DNA of 64,000 nt from Hemicordylus capensis (taxonomy: Eukaryota; Chordata; Lepidosauria; Squamata; Cordylidae): the NCBI RefSeq assembly GCF_027244095.1, contig NC_069670.1, positions 14,341,320-14,405,319 on the forward strand, in the 5' to 3' direction. A program made the translations under genes and the position numbers. Under the pieces are notes generated by a model that saw only the letters and a program-made list of their open reading frames with translations, searched no databases and was not told the DNA's origin. The first letter of the stretch is position 1. Every line of letters begins with the position of its first letter. Of the stretch, positions 19,273 to 30,800 are shown one piece after another.

Positions 19273-19400
19273 TGGTCCCAGGTCCACTCTCTGGCAGCAT
19301 CTCCACGTAGGGCTGAGAAAGGCCTCTGGCAGAGATGCTGGAGAGCTCCTGGCATCCAGGGCAAGCAGTCCTGACTGGAGTAGACGGCAGCCCTTTATTC
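19267..19400 (+). repeat. tRNA-Ala-like SINE fragment
   Basis: The body resembles CTGGCAGCATCTCCACGTAG and the fragment ends near GGAGTAGACGGCAGCCC. The tRNA part is lost. Confidence 0.5.
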
Positions 19401-19437
19401 CCTGATGAAAAGACTGAGCGGAGGCCGTGAAGGGGTC

Positions 19438-19456
19438 AGCAGCAGCAGCAGCAGCA
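19438..19456 (+). repeat. (AGC)n trinucleotide run
   Basis: Six AGC/GCA units near the GON4L 5' region. A second short run lies at 19621-19636. Confidence 0.8.
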
Positions 19457-19551
19457 GCCCTGCCTGAGATCTGCCCCGGATCCCTCTGCATCACCCCCAT
19501 GGCCTCCCTCCACAGCAAGGGCCGGGCCAACCCACCCCAGACCAGACTAAC

Positions 19552-19700
19552 CGAGGAAGCGCCGTCACCGCCTCCCTGCAGAACCGCCGCCTGAGCCTCC
19601 GCCGCTCCATTTCGCCCGGCAGCAGCAGCAGCGGCAGCCGCCCGCTTCCCCAGACCGGAAACGGAAACGACGCGACCGGATGTGGCGTCGCGACGGGGGG
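19552..19700 (-). other. Probable GON4L non-coding first exon and CpG-rich leader
   Basis: The region is GC- and CpG-rich with CGG/CAG runs, as in many housekeeping 5' UTRs. On the minus strand it contains TTTCCGTTTCCGG and a usable donor CTCG/GTTAGT at 19551-19550. A spliced leader is needed because the first coding exon starts with an acceptor. The exact start is not visible, and the CpG block at 20030-20280 could instead hold the start site. Confidence 0.4.
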
Positions 19701-20029
19701 GGTGGCGTCGATTTCTGGGCGATTATTCCCGATCTGACCAATTGATATGCATCTAAGAGGTCTTCTCACCTCGTGCTAGTTTCGTTACTTGATGCTACGT
19801 ATTATGCAAAGCGCCCCTTTTGCATCTTCATGCGCCACCTTGCTCTCTCTCACGCACGAGGCGGTTTCGAGATGGCAAGAATATCTCTTGACGACAAATA
19901 AATAAATCCGTTTCAGTCTTCTTGAGAGGAATTAAGGGAGTTAGAAAAGCGAGGACAATAAAAAGGCAAAAGATGAGGAGAAAAACGGCGCCTGGGCCTT
20001 TCTAGTGGGGCAGGCCGTGTGAAGAAAAC

Positions 20030-20280
20030 CATAGAAACGATGGGAGGAGGACGGCTGAGCCGCCATCTTGGATGCTGGCCCAGCCCACCCCCCCCCCCGA
20101 GCGCCGCCATCTTTCCCCCTTTTTCGGGCGCGAAGTTGCTGGCACGTGACTTCCGGGAGGGCAGAAGAAGGGCTTGTCGCCAGGCTGTGGAGGCGGGGCT
20201 GAAGCTCGCCTCTATCAACCCCCGTGACGTCATACCCTGCTGATTCGGTGTCGTTGTCTGGTGTCACGCCGGTGACACAA
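20030..20280. promoter_or_regulatory. CpG-rich promoter-like cluster: two YY1 sites, E-box, ETS site, CRE, palindrome
   Basis: Seen directly: CCGCCATCTTGG at 20060-20071 and CGCCGCCATCTTT at 20102-20114, both AAGATGGCGGC (YY1) on the minus strand. CACGTGAC (USF-type E-box) at 20143-20150 overlaps ACTTCCGG (ETS/GABP type) at 20149-20156. TGACGTCA (CRE) is at 20225-20232, and GTGTCAC-GCCG-GTGACAC is at 20261-20278. YY1 motifs in core promoters usually read in the direction of transcription just downstream of the start, so minus-strand transcription toward GON4L is the simplest reading. A divergent transcript toward SYT11 is possible. Confidence 0.6.
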
Positions 20281-20334
20281 TAACACGCATTATTCCACCC
20301 AGCGTGTGAACAGATCAGGGGACTCTACAGTCAA

Positions 20335-20900
20335 ACCCTAATTAGTACTGGCATCACTGTACATTTTCCTTTAAAACTAAAGTGTGTCATTATTTTTATT
20401 TGAAAACCAGCCCAAAGACTATCCTAAGCCATCAATAAAATCATATTTTAAACTCTCAGCAATATGTGCATTGCATCGCATATAGATACATCTTATTTTC
20501 TTTTTTTTACTTGAGGTTTTTAATGTTTCAAATCCAACACCATTTATCAATATTACAACTGAAGTGTCAACCCAGGTCTTCTCTTCCTTCTTTGATTATA
20601 GTACTCCAAAGTCGACTATAGTTCATCAGAAAGTGTACAGTTTATAACATCATTACCCTAACAAGTATGGCTGACATCCAGACATATACTGGTACAAAGA
20701 AGGAGCCATTTTCACCCATCTCCCCTTCCCTCTGCAGCCCGAAAATGAGGGTGAGTGCTGACCATAAACAGATTGCTTTTAGGCTTACTGGCTCACACTG
20801 GTACGTTTCAGTTTAAAACTAAAGTGTGTCATTTTTTAAATCTGAAAATGAGCCCAATCCAAAAATGCCCCTAACCAACTATTACATCACATTTAAAATC
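20335..20900 (+). repeat. Two diverged direct copies, about 90-110 bp each
   Basis: Both copies contain TTTAAAACTAAAGTGTGTCA, then TTTGAAAACCAGCCCAA (first) or CTGAAAATGAGCCCAA (second). The spacing is about 443 bases. Source unknown. Confidence 0.7.
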
Positions 20901-21359
20901 TTATCTTATTTTATTTATTCGCTGAGTGCTGCCCGTGTACACATCGCCTTTACACGTACCAGCTCACTTAGGAGCTCTTCCGGGCAAGTCCCCTCTCCCC
21001 CAATATTTTCCACAATTCTCAAGCCATTAAAATCTCCAGCCTTGTGTTCTAGAAGTACCTGGGCCAATTCCTAGAGTCTCCAGTCCAGTCATGGAGGGTG
21101 GGCAGCCCAAGATACTTTACACAGAGACTGTCCTGACTCAGGCTAGCAAATTAAACAGCTTCAGAAACAGCACAGGCTCAGAGGTCAGGCCATCCAGTCC
21201 CTAATGGATGCTCTTGGTTACTGAAATCTGCTGCCATCCTAAATATAAGTGGGGGGAGAATTAACAGCAATATTCTTGCATTATTTTTTACTTAAACTGC
21301 CTCAGGGATTACTTTGAATAAAAAGGCGGGACCAGAGTCAATCAAATATAGAAATAAGT

Positions 21360-21625
21360 GAGCAAACTCCCATTAGTAACCCCTGCTAACTTAGCAAAGG
21401 GGCACCTTTTAACATGGTGATGCTCTTTATTTAGCAGGGCGGAGAGTAACCAGCCCTATCCACCCCCAACACAGTACCTCCAGTGACAGTTGCTGGGGTC
21501 TATCTTATGTTTCTTTTTAGATTGTAAGCCCTTTGGAGATAGGCAACCATCATTTATTTATTATTTCTTTGTGGAAACTGCCCTGAGCCATTTTTGGAAG
21601 GGCGGTATCGAATAAATTAATAACA
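21360..21625 (+). repeat. AAGAGGCACCTTTTAA-family repeat, full
   Basis: TTAGCAAAGGGGCACCTTTT, CCCTATCCACCCCCAACACA, GTAAGCCCTTTGGAGATAGG and CTGAGCCATTTTTGGAAGGG. Confidence 0.7.
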
Positions 21626-21636
21626 ACAACAACAGC

Positions 21637-22050
21637 AAGTGAAAATAATCAACATAGCAATACCAGGGGATAGCAGAATAGAAGAAAAAGAAATAGAAAA
21701 AATCACCAAATACAAAGATCTACAAATTGAAATTGAAAGGCTGTGGCACAAAAAGACCAAAATAATCCCAGTGGTAATTGGCACCCTGGGTGCAGTTCCA
21801 AAAGACCTTGAAGAGAACCTCAACACCATAGGGGCCACAGAAATCACCACCAGCCAATTACAAAAAGCAGCTTTACTGGGAACAGCCTATATTCTGCAAC
21901 AGCCTATATCTATAACAACAGCAACAACATTGACAATAAAATTCAGCCATCCCAGGTCCTTGGGAAAGACTCGATGTCTAGATAAAACAAACCAGTCAAT
22001 AACACCTGTCTGACTGTGTAAACAAGAAATAATAGGAGAAGGAAATAGGG
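21637..22050 (+). mobile_element. LINE coding remnant, R4/Dong-like C-terminal region
   Basis: An open stretch of 124 codons reads IAIPGDSRIEEKEIEKITKY, then ERLWHKKTKIIPVVIGTLGA and LQKAALLGTAYILQQ. This block is typical of the C-terminal end of some non-LTR reverse transcriptases. R4 is my best placement, as R4 elements are known in lizards, but the clade is not certain. Confidence 0.65.
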
Positions 22051-22254
22051 CTGCAAATGGAACAACTTTCCAAACCTGAACTTTTATTTACTGCAAACAA
22101 AAAACATTCATCTTGCACTGTTTACAAGGGACTAAATCCTAGTGAGTGCAGAGGGGCTTCCTTCTGAGTAGACTGCACAGCAATTTGTGCAAATCTGCAA
22201 AATGACAAGGGTAGAGAAGAAATAGGCATCTACGTGGTCAGTGCCAAACCCAAA

Positions 22255-22455
22255 GGGAAACAGCCATAGCTCAGTTGTAGAGCTCTTGCTTTGGAATGGA
22301 GAAGAAGATCCCAGGATCAATTGCTGGCAGCAATTGATCTCCAGATACGTCTGGGAAAGACCCCTGAGCCTGGAGCCTTGGGAAACTGTTGCCAGCAGTG
22401 CCGGCAATTAAGGAACTAGATGGACCAAGGTTCTGACTCAGAATAAGGCAGTGTG
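22255..22455 (+). repeat. tRNA-Ala-like SINE
   Basis: CAGCCATAGCTCAGTTGTAG forms the A-box side and CCCAGGATCAATTGC the B-box side. The tail is CTAGATGGACCAAGGTTCTG. Confidence 0.75.
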
Positions 22456-22875
22456 TGACTCTGGGTACAATCCAAGATGAAGTTTAGATGAATAACACCT
22501 GTGTGTCACCATACCCAAGCCAGGGCCAAGTGCTACCAAGACCATGACTCAAGACACATTACAATGATTACACCCTTATTGTACCCTACTAAGGGCAAAA
22601 TCCCATCAAGCCAAAGCAGAGAGCCTAACTCTCAACACATTTTTAATTACGAGGATGCCTTCCACAAGCAACATTGGCAAGTATAGGACATTCTGTTCCT
22701 TTTGTAGGGCACTGAAAAGCTTTCCCAGGCTCTGCGTACCTGTACGCTTGGTTTTAATTGTGCGATTCCCCATATGGAAAGCCAAGAACTGTAGCTTCTC
22801 CATTACATCACCACTGGGAAATCTGTTTGTTCTGTATAATGCGGAAGCGGCATTAAAAGTGGGGAGCAGCATGGC

Positions 22876-22893
22876 CACACACACACACACACA
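22876..22893 (+). repeat. (CA)n microsatellite
   Basis: About nine CA units. Confidence 0.85.
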
Positions 22894-23629
22894 TGGACAG
22901 AGTGTGCCCCTGACAGTATGCAACTCACTTTCAATCTTCTTTTGAGCTTTGAAACACATTCTAAAGAAAACCACAGAATCTTGCTGTATCTCTTAAAAAT
23001 GAACAAAATTGCTGAACTTTTCATGGATGACGGCCTACTTGTTCTTATTTTTATTATAAACCACTCATGTACCATAAAGCACCATGCTTTACAAAGAATG
23101 CGAGGGCAGGTCCCTGCCCCGAGGGAGTTACAATCCAGAAACAGACACAAGGGAGACAACAGAGGAAAGGAACAGAAACGAAGAAGGGGTAATCAGGGGA
23201 AGAATATGCAATTACAGCAGTTACATCATCAGATGCGTGTTATACCAGATGTTTGTGGCTGTATTATTTACTTTTGTTCCACCTTTTGACAGCAGCTCAC
23301 AGACAACAATGAAAGTGCAGTAAATGCCATACTGGCTTCATGGGTTTAGACCTTTCCACCAGGTTCTTGTCACCTGTCCAGATAAATATTCATGAGGACG
23401 GAGTGGGGGGGGACATCCTAGGAACAGCTTCAGTTCCAAGTGGCAACCCTAACAGAGGAAAATGACAGGTGCACTTATTTAACAGATAGAAAGCTTGGGT
23501 TGCCCTAATAGTTACAAACAGAGAGAGCGAGCAATTATTATAGATCAATATAAACAATGCAAAGCCTGTTGCAAAGGCTCTCTAATAAATGCCTTGAGCT
23601 AGAATAATCGCGTGCACCTCCCGCACCCA

Positions 23630-23944
23630 CCCACAACTCGCACCTCCGTCCGCCCACCCCCGAGCAGGCACGCAAGCGACCCCCACCGGCCAGAAAGCCA
23701 CGCGCCTTGCCGAGTCACTCTCGGGCAGGTTCGGACGACGGCGCGGGGCCTCGCCATTCGGCCGGGGCTCGGAGGAGGCGGGGCCTGCGCGGGGATCGTT
23801 CGAAGTGGGCGGAGCCAGCGCTGCATCAGGACCAGTCGTCAGCTGCTGCATCCCTGGGCTCCGAGCATCCTCAGGGCCGACGAGCAGAGGCGCCGCCGCA
23901 TCTGCCGAAGGATCACCAGGCCGCCGCTCCCGTCGCGGGCCGCC
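23630..23944 (+). promoter_or_regulatory. SYT11 promoter and 5' UTR in a CpG island
   Basis: Dense CpG runs from about 23610 to 24250. GC boxes are visible (GGAGGCGGGGCC near 23775 and GTGGGCGGAGCC near 23807), with no clear TATA box. The position immediately upstream of the SYT11 ATG supports a dispersed CpG-type promoter. Confidence 0.65.
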
Positions 23945-23978
23945 ATGGCAGAGATCGCCAGCGTCCGCCCCAGCTTCG
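23945..23978 (+). CDS. SYT11: SYT11 coding exon 1 (residues 1-11 plus one base)
   Basis: ATG at 23945 in CGCCATGG context opens MAEIASVRPSF, matching the family N-terminus MAEITNIRPSF. The donor is TTCG/GTGAGT. The exon continues upstream as 5' UTR into the CpG island; the transcription start is not resolved. Confidence 0.95.
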
Positions 23979-26732
23979 GTGAGTTGCGGCCGGCGAGGCT
24001 GCTGCGCAATGCCACCTTGCTCGACGCCGTCTCTCCCTCCGTCGCTCCCCCGCCCCCGCATATCACACACACACACACACACACCCTGCCCGCTCCGGAT
24101 CGCAAACAGCAGCCTTTGCTAGGCGTCGCGGCCGGCACCCTCCCCTGCCCCAAGCCCCACTCTGGGCTTGCCCACCCCCCCGTTCCTTCCATTGGCATCG
24201 GCCCATGGCACGGCCCTCTTCGATCCCGTTTGCTGGCAGAACACAACAACTAGGCCTGGCACCATCGGATTCGCGCAGCAACCATCTCCCGTCCATCTCT
24301 GGGCCTTGCCAGGTTATAGCGAGTCCCCCTCCCAATACACAAGCATGCCCACACATTGAAACACCAATCATCACCAGTACCTATCTACAGCGCGAATCTC
24401 ACCACCACCACCCCCGCCCGCCACCGCCACCATAGGAGGATATTTGGAGGCTGCTTGCTGGAGCAAAAGGGAATGCGGGGCTTGCCAAATATTACCCCCC
24501 TCCCCACAAGCACACTCTTTAAGAACTCATGAAAAACAAGAGTTTAAAACACTGCCTCGTTCCCCACCACCCACACACTTGCCCATCATGCAAAAGCCTT
24601 CCGTCCTCCTCCATCTCTGCCCCTTGATTCTCCCGCACCTTCAGCATCGCTCCCGTATCCCAGCTCCCTACCCAGAAAATCACCCGTCGGAATAGGAATC
24701 TTTCACACCAGCTGTTCGCCCAACCCTGGGCCATGGTGGCTTCCCGTTCCAGGCCACGCTTGCCCCCACATCATCCTTGCTAATCCCTCCCCACACACAC
24801 ACACACACACACACTATCCATGCTGGCTCCGCACTTCTGTCTTTCCCTCCCCCCGGGATCCGGCTCCCCACCACTTGTGCACGGGCGTGCCCAGCCTTGG
24901 GAGCTCGCTGGGTCAGTGCCAGGGGCAGATCCCAGCTCTGCTGGGCATGGTGGCAGAGAGGCGGGGGCCCTTTGGCCTGATCCGCTCCTCATGGGAGGCT
25001 GGGGGAGGAAGGAGGAGCAGGTGCAGACTGGTGGCTCTGTGGGGGGAGGCGGATGACGTGATGTCTATTCCGGGCCAGGCAGCGCCCCATCCCCAGCCAG
25101 CTCTGTGTGTGTGTGTGTATGAACTGTCTTTGTTTCCTTACCACCCCTCTTTTTGGCATGGCACAGCCCCCACCTGGAGTGACATCCCTTGTAGCTTCAC
25201 CCAGAGATAGAAAAGCACTTCCACGCCACCCTTCTATTGCTGACTTTTCCTGGAGTGTTAACCTCCGGCAGAAAGTTTGAGGTTTCTAATCTAGGCGAGG
25301 GAGCTGCCTTCTGATTCATCCACTGCCTTAAACTGGCCCTCAACTCCCACTGCCTCAATGTAGACCTGCACAATTAGCTGCAGCGGCCATCACCAAGGCA
25401 TCGAGGCGGCGGCAGCCCTCCCTTGCCAGGCTGCAGCAGAGTTTCTGGCCAAAGCATGACTGTAGAAACAGGAAAGAAAACAAATTCACTCTTATTTTTC
25501 CTGCATCCCACCTGCAAATCGAAAGCAACATACCAAAGAATAGGATTTTAGTTTCTCTTTGCCAGTCTTCGATTCATAACTTGGCAAAGAGGCACCTTTT
25601 ACCGTGGTGATTCTCTTTATTTAGCAGGGGGAGAGTAACTGGCCCTCTCCACCCCCAGCACAGGACCTCCAGTGACTGTTCTTATCTTATTTATCTTATT
25701 TATTTATTATTTCTCTGTGTAAACAGCCCTGAGCCATTTATGGAAGGGCGGTATAGAAATTGAATTAATAATAGTAATAAATAATAATAATAATATTAAA
25801 GTTCTCTGTGCAAGTGGCTCAAAACCCACATGCACTTGGTCTTTTAAACTCTGGGGCTTGTATACAAATCACCATCCAAAGGCAATTCTGAATTAAAGTG
25901 AAGTCTGCAGACGGCAGACAGACGGAAGTGTTAATTAAAGCCCTCTGAATGGCTTTTACCACCAACTGCAACGTTTTATAGTCCTCTGGGGCAGACAGCA
26001 GGTCCTGCCGTTGCCCTAAAGCCAAAGAGAAATGTAACCATGACAGCAACGTCTCTGCTCAGTTAAACCGCCCAGACCCCATCATCACAGCTTTTCAGTT
26101 CTGGTTGAAGCCTCACTGGCCGGTTCTGCGCTGACCACCAGTTGCATGGAAGCAGAATCTACGCTTCCTGCACAAGCATGCATGGAAATGATCAGAAACA
26201 GACAGAAGTGTAGGCACCCCCGACTGTATTCACCAAAAAACAGCCTGGATTAGACAAACCTCAGTATGTGATCCCAGTTCGATTCACTACGAAGGATGCT
26301 GTTCAAGCCATTTCAATATGAGCGCGGCCGATGAGCCTGACCGTGTTTGGCATGTAGAATGTCCCAAGTTCAATCTTCAGCTGATGAGAAAAAGCTCTGG
26401 AGAGCCACTGCCTGTCAGAGCAGACAATACTGAACTGAATGGGCCAGTGGTCTGACTCCGTAGAAAGCACCTTCATGTATTGTTAGGGGGATGGATGTTG
26501 GGGGTCGATATGTTTGGTGATCAGCCTATTTCAGGCGTTTACTGCTTAGAAATTTAAACCCAGGAATCTCTGCATCCTCAAAGCATCCTCAAAACAGCCA
26601 AGACCTACATAAGCGACCAGTTCTCCTCTATGTTATTCCTGTTTCCCAACTCCTGTGATTTCAGCCTAGTGCTACATTAAAAACCAGGAACTTATAATAT
26701 GCCCCCCACAAGTCCATACCGCTTGCAACACA

Positions 26733-26766
<34 letters not shown>

Positions 26767-27806
26767 ACTTTCCTAGACACAAACAAACCCATGAGGACAT
26801 AGCCAGCCATACAGGGAATCCATGACTGGGTATTTATTTATTTGATTTATATGCCGCCCTTCCAAAATGGCTCAGGGCGGTTTACAGTTAAAACAAACCA
26901 CTAAAACAGTAAAGAGCTAAAACAAATTAACTGGTAGGATCACTACATATAAACTGGTAGGATCACTAACTGCAGCCACACTGTGTCCCGCATTGAAACT
27001 TTTTGTTTTACGAGCATGAGGGCTAGAAACTTGCTCTTTTAAAGAATAAAAACCTGACTTATGTGAGTGCCATGTTCAACTGTGCACAGATCCGAAGAGC
27101 TTTTGCTGGGGGACAAGGAAAGAAAACCTCAGAAAAGGATAGGACCATTCTGTTGCTACAATCCCCATTCAAAAATTACAGATGCTAAGAATCCCAACCT
27201 ACCAAAGCTCCATGATCCATCCCCAAGAGAATGACCTTATGGGGGTTTGAAAGGAAGGCTTCATTTCCAAGGGACAGCCTCTCCTAGCATGCGGAGAATT
27301 ATTAATAGCATACGCTCTCCCTCTCCTCTTTCGTGCCTCATGGAGAAATGCTGGGTCTCCAGAAGTAGGATACGAGAACCACTTTTGAATATCGGAAGGG
27401 CTACCACACAAGAACAGGAGAGGTAGACTCGTCCTCTGAAGGCAATCAATCAGCTTTATTATGGTCCCAGACCAGGATAAGACAGAACAGTAGAGCATGA
27501 TTCATAATAATAAAAGCAAGTTACAGAACCATCAAACTATACTAGTTTAAAATTACTACTCTAATACTGTAAGGCTGTATTATAATACGATAGAGCTGCT
27601 ATTCCCTTAGAAAACAGCTTTTCATAGAAACAGTATTATGCTCTTTTAATCATTTATATCTTTTTTGCGCTTTTTAATGACAGAAATAGTACTATTTTAT
27701 CTTTCTTATTCTTAGTAGTTTTAGTACTATTATTATTAATATTATTGTGTAGATAAGTAATCATTTTATCTTAATCTGTTTTAAAATCGCAATTAGTCTT
27801 CTATAT

Positions 27807-27838
<32 letters not shown>

Positions 27839-30800
27839 TTTCTATACCGCCCTTCCAAAAATGGCTCAGGGTGGTTTACACAGAGAAATAACAAATAAAT
27901 AAGATGGAACCCTGTCCCCGAAGGGCTCACAATCTAAAAAGAAACATCAGATAGACACCAGCCACAGTCACTGGAGGGATGCTGTGCTGGGGGTGGAGAG
28001 GGCCAGTTGCTCTCCCCCTGCTCAATACAAGAGAATCACCACGTTAAAAGGTGCCTCTTTGTCCAGTTAGCAGGGGTTGCACTCTGTTATACCGAGTCAG
28101 ACCACTGGTCCATCTAGCTCAGTATCATCTTCACTGAGCTAGATGGGCCAAGGGCGTGACTCAGGATGTGGCAGCTTCCTATGTAGCTCAGGGAGGAAGG
28201 CACCTGTGGAGCATGCAGAGATGGACCCACCGGGTGACTCAGGAGATTGGCAGCTTCCTATGTCCCTGCAGTAGGCAGTGACCAACTCTCTCTGCAACGG
28301 GTCGTTTTATGTAGCTCTCCTGACTAGAAACCTTTAGTAACTCCCAGCTGTATCAGGCCATGTCAACTAGTATTCTAATATTTGCCATTATTATTATTAT
28401 TTTTACATTTATATCCCGCTCTTCCTCCAAGGAGCCCAGAGCGGTGTACTACATACTTGAGTTTCTCTTTCACAACAACCCTGTGAAGTAGGTGAGGCTG
28501 AGAGAGAAGGGACTGGCCCAGAGTCACCCAGTAAGTCTCATGGCTGAATGGGGATTTGAACTCGTGTCTCCCTGGTCCTAGACCAGCACTCTAACCACTA
28601 TACCACGCTGGCTCTTAATATTAATATTAAGCCTTTAACACTTCAAGGATTGCCTTCAACAGCCACTGGAGAGGGGATTCATGGAGAGCTAGCTCGGAAC
28701 CTAGGAAGCTGCCATATACTGAGTCAGACCCTTGGTCTATCTAGCTCAGTATCGTCTACCCAGACTGGCAGCGGCTTCTCCAAGGTTGCAGGCAGGAATC
28801 TCTCTCAGCCCTATTGTGGAGATGCTGCAAGGGAGGGAACTTGGAGCCTCGATGCTCTTCCCAGAGTGGCTCCATCCCCTAAGAAGGGGAATATCTTCCA
28901 GTGCTCACACTTCTAGTCTCCCATTCATAGGCAACCAGGGCAGACCCTGCTTAGCTAAGGGCACCAGACCAGGGCAATGTCCCCCTGCAACCTTGAGCCA
29001 GTCCTAAGCCTGGGGAGGATCTTTCTGTACAGCAACACAGTGTGGGCTAGTCAAAGCTTTTACACACATTCCAGGCATGAGCTTACTTCCCACACACACA
29101 CACACAGTGCTGCAGGCTTCTGGGCTATTTCCTAGTTTTCCCCTAGTGCAGTAGCTCCCAACCGGGGTTCCTCCCGATGTTGCTGAACTACAACTCCCAG
29201 CACCCCCAACCACAATAAATTGTAGCTGGAGATGATGAGAGGAGTTGTTCAGCAACATCCGGAGGAACCCTAGTTAGGAACCCCTGTCCTAGTGTCATCT
29301 TAGACTCCGGCCACACCCCACGTGGAAACCTTGCACCATTTCACAGCGCCACCTGCTGGCCAGCTCTTGCGTTTTTGAGAAGAGCTTGCACACTCCCCCC
29401 CCACAATTGCCACAAAAAATGCTAATTAAAACGGGGGGGGGGATCCCTCAGTATGCAAGAGCTGGCCAGCACGTTATTGACTACAACTCCCATCATCCCC
29501 AGCTGCAATTTGGCTAGGGATTATGGGAGTTGTCACCAGCAACGTTTGGGAATCCCTGGTCACAACGTCCCAATTCTAAACACTCCCCAATTTTCCACAA
29601 TAGATTTGGATTGGTGACCAGAAAGGTCTCCATGCTGTAATCCTTGGGAAAATAAGTGCTGTTTTTCAGTGCCCTCCGTCCGGAGAAACACAGCCTGTTC
29701 TGCCGTGCCTCGGAATCACTGGGCTTTTCATTCCACCAAAACAGGAAGCAGGGAGTTAATGGGGTGATGTCATCAGCACAGATGAGGTCATCCCTTTGTG
29801 TTTTATGACTTATGCATTCCGTTCCATATTTACTTTCGCAGGAAAGCTCCTCTGAGTTACAAGACAAAAAGTGCAACATGACACACACACACTGCAGTAC
29901 CAATTATGCAAACTACTCTATAAATGTGTTTGCCTTTCCTAACCGATGTCAATTTCAAGGCCTGGGGTTTCTATGGAATTCAAAATATCTTGGCAACCCA
30001 CCCCACCCCTTGCTCACTTGGCAAAGAGGCAGCTTTTAACGTGGTGATTCTCTTTTATTTAACAGGGTGGGAGTTTTTGTTTTAAATCAAAAGTAGAGGC
30101 CCCACTGATTGGGGGGGGGATGGGGACAGGACCTATTAGGCAAGTTCCCGGACAAGTTCTGTTTGCCAGGCTGCATACTTTGTCTGCAGAGAACAGAAAC
30201 AGCCCAGCTCATCTCTTAAGCAGGCACTTATTAGTGAAACTAAGAAAGGAGAATGACAGGCCTCTGCATTTCCTTCCAAGCCGTGCAAACTGCTGGCAGT
30301 GTTGCATTCGTCCCTTATTCCTTTTGCAATGCAAACCCCATCGAGGAAAGGAGGCACTTCCAAGGTTCAGCTCAGACAGCCCACCTGAGGAGAGGTATAC
30401 CGGAAGCTGCCTCCTACCGAGTCCGACCCTTGGTCCACCCAGCGCAGGATTGTCTGCCCTGGCTGGCAGCAGCTCTCCGGAGCTTGAGGCAGGGGTCTTT
30501 CCCAGCCCTCCCTGGGGATGTTGCCAGGGATCGAACCTGGGACCTTCTGTATGCAAAGCAGAAGCTCTCCCTCTCAGCTACAGCCCCGTCCTCGAAGGGG
30601 AAGAGCTTACAGCAGACAGTGCCCACACATGTAGCCACCCATCCAAATGCAAACCGAGGCAGGCCCTGCTTAGCCAAGGGGTCCGTTCACACTCCACTCC
30701 CCCTGCAAGATCAGCTCCCCTCCTGCTCTGCCCTGCTTCCCAGCTGCAAACGGGTTGACTTGTCCTCTCCGGCTTCCCTTCCCCTTCACAGATGTCTCCC

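Larger units (their letters stand above)
17246..19551 (-). other. GON4L first intron (5' UTR intron), repeats only
   Basis: The stretch between the first coding exon and the probable non-coding first exon holds SINEs, one hAT-type MITE and an unclassified repeat, each listed separately. I see no coding exon in it. Its right limit depends on the tentative exon at 19552. Confidence 0.5.
20290..23610. other. GON4L-SYT11 intergenic gap
   Basis: It holds the direct-copy pair at 20335-20900, an AAGAGGCACC-family repeat, an R4-like LINE piece and a tRNA-Ala-like SINE. Parts at 20900-21360 and 22480-23610 show no recognisable gene or repeat apart from a CA run. Confidence 0.6.
24250..30790 (+). other. 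SYT11 intron 1
   Basis: A 6.8-kb intron of the SYT11 gene (23979-30791). Repeats are listed separately. The stretches 24250-25560, 25800-26310, 26945-27790 and 29300-30000 show no exon or recognised element, apart from CA runs. Confidence 0.6.

Noticed and set aside
19941-20267. Minus-strand open frame starting MTPDNDTESAG in the CpG cluster
   Set aside because: It has no conserved content and covers promoter motifs. GON4L protein starts later, at MLPCKKRR.
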